5,901 nt of DNA from Desulfobacterales bacterium (GTDB lineage Bacteria > Desulfobacterota > Desulfobacteria > Desulfobacterales > QNYZ01): positions 5,176 to 11,076 of the forward strand of contig JAOZUU010000044.1 of assembly GCA_029938515.1 (NCBI GenBank). The letters run 5' to 3'. Positions 4,878-5,901 of this stretch are shown one piece after another. How positions within the stretch are numbered: the stretch's first letter is position 1; each line of letters opens with the position of its first letter. The translations under genes were made by a program, and so were the position numbers. The notes beneath the pieces were generated by a model that made no database searches, was not told the origin of the DNA, and saw only the letters and a list, made by a program, of their open reading frames with translations.

Positions 4878-5901
4878 ATGTTAAAACAGCATGACCATCC
4901 ATGTGAAAAAGACTGCTTTCAAAAAATCAAGGTTGAAAATGCCGTTGGGTTGACCCTCGGCCATGACATCACCGAGGTGAGACCCGGTGAATATAAGGGC
5001 CCGTCGTTTCGAAAAGGATACAAGGTGCAAGAAAGCGATCTGTGCCACCTGATGCGTCTGGGAAAACGTCATCTGTACGTACTGGATCTGAATGAAAACC
5101 AGGTCCATGAGGACGATGCCGTGATTGAACTCGCCAATGCCCTGGCAGGACCGGGTGTGACCTTTGAGGCCAAACCGCGGGAGGGTAAAATCCAGATGGT
5201 TGCGGCGTATGACGGACTGTTAAAAGTCCAGATCGACCCATTGACTGAATTCAATTTGATCCCGGATGTCATGTGCGCTTCAATCCACAATAACACGCCG
5301 GTAAAAAAAAGCCGCCGGCTGGCCGGGACCCGGGCCATCCCCCTGGTGATTGAGCGCGACATTCTGGACCAGGCCGTTTCCCTGGCAACAGCATCATTTC
5401 CCATCTTTGCCGTTAAAGCATTCAACCCGGTGTCCGCCCGGCTCATTATCACCGGCAACGAGGTTTATGAAGGGCTGATTGAAGATCGGTTCGAAGCTGT
5501 CATTTCCCGGAAATTGGCTGTCTACGGGTCGACGCTGGCCGAAACCGTCATTCTACCCGACGATCAGGATCAAATCGCTTCGACAGTTCAACAGTTTTTT
5601 GAGATGGGCACCGACCTGATTATCACCACCGGCGGCATGTCCGTGGACCCGGATGACGTCACCCGACTGGGGATTCGTGGGGCTGGCGTCGACCGGATCC
5701 ATTACGGAGCAGCCGTGCTCCCCGGGGCGATGTTTCTATTGGCCTACAAGGGAGATATACCCATCGTGGGGATCCCCGCCTGCGGCCTCTATCATCCAAC
5801 AACGATTTTCGATCTGGTTCTGCCCCGGCTGCTGGCAGGTGAACAGCCCGATGCCCGGGATCTGGCCCGTCTGGCCCATGGCGGTCTTTGTCTGGACTGT
5901 G
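4878..5901 (+). CDS. Molybdopterin-binding protein, MoeA/MogA-fold (partial, runs off right edge)
   Basis: The frame is open for 341 codons to the window edge. Residues about 17-70 form an N-terminal domain (VGLTLGHDIT, then PGEYKG and FRKGY) typical of the stand-alone molybdopterin-binding proteins of clostridia and sulfate reducers. Residues about 185-320 form the MoCF_biosynth fold of MoeA and MogA: ITGNEVYEG (191-199), TTGGMSVDPDDVT (250-262) as the pterin-binding loop, and PIVGIPACGLYHPTTIFD (295-312). It probably binds molybdopterin or its adenylate during Mo/W cofactor maturation; it is not a full MoeA. The visible end, HGGLCLDC, resembles the start of the Cys-rich tail I remember ending this family, so perhaps only 10-20 residues are missing. 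The N-terminus has an extra His5, His7, Cys9, Cys13 cluster that might bind metal. The gene lies 194 bases after fmdE on the same strand and may be cotranscribed. Confidence 0.85.
   Translation, partial: MLKQHDHPCEKDCFQKIKVENAVGLTLGHDITEVRPGEYKGPSFRKGYKVQESDLCHLMRLGKRHLYVLDLNENQVHEDDAVIELANALAGPGVTFEAKPREGKIQMVAAYDGLLKVQIDPLTEFNLIPDVMCASIHNNTPVKKSRRLAGTRAIPLVIERDILDQAVSLATASFPIFAVKAFNPVSARLIITGNEVYEGLIEDRFEAVISRKLAVYGSTLAETVILPDDQDQIASTVQQFFEMGTDLIITTGGMSVDPDDVTRLGIRGAGVDRIHYGAAVLPGAMFLLAYKGDIPIVGIPACGLYHPTTIFDLVLPRLLAGEQPDARDLARLAHGGLCLDC

Noticed and set aside
4881..5458. Minus-strand open frames opposite the molybdopterin-binding gene
   Set aside because: The plus-strand frame is open to the edge and carries the family motifs; the minus-strand frames show none.

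Overview
The window looks like chromosomal DNA from an anaerobic member of the Desulfobacterota, probably a sulfate reducer of the Desulfobacterales type. This is inferred from the gene mix: an Rnf complex, a tandem universal stress protein, an FmdE-family protein and a stand-alone molybdopterin-binding protein. The GC-richer genes are separated by AT-rich gaps full of palindromes. No rRNA, tRNA, CRISPR array, transposase or phage gene is visible.

Layout. (1) Bases 1-187 hold no gene I can support. Bases 29-184 are bounded by 18-base imperfect inverted repeats and look like a non-coding mobile or repeated element lying 3 bases past the rnfD stop codon. (2) On the minus strand, rnfC (2576-1167) and rnfD (1165-188) are the first two genes of an Rnf ferredoxin:NAD+ oxidoreductase operon; later subunits would lie beyond the left edge. 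(3) A 198-base divergent intergenic region separates rnfC from a plus-strand tandem UspA-type stress protein (2775-3737). (4) A 358-base gap (3738-4095) holds a sigma70-like promoter overlapped by a perfect 9-bp dyad that resembles a ModE (molybdate/tungstate regulator) operator. About 25 bases further on is a long nested hairpin (3939-4048), then a short hairpin just before the ribosome-binding region. (5) An FmdE-family gene with a C-terminal zinc ribbon follows (4096-4683). (6) A 194-base gap contains a 19-bp-stem hairpin. (7) A molybdopterin-binding (MoeA/MogA-fold) protein gene starts at 4878 and runs off the right edge.

How it fits together. The left half is energy conservation: Rnf couples ferredoxin oxidation by NAD+ to ion translocation. 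The right half looks like a molybdenum or tungsten cofactor locus: an FmdE-family protein and a molybdopterin-binding protein, apparently downstream of a ModE-like operator and a structured 5' leader. The most interesting part is this leader. The operator sits on the -10 element, and the RNA has a long helix with a tandem G.A motif and repeated segments that could give competing pairings near the start codon. It does not match the Moco RNA motif as I remember it. It may be an uncharacterised cis-regulatory RNA, or a dispersed palindromic repeat that inserted there. Genome-wide copy number would distinguish the two.
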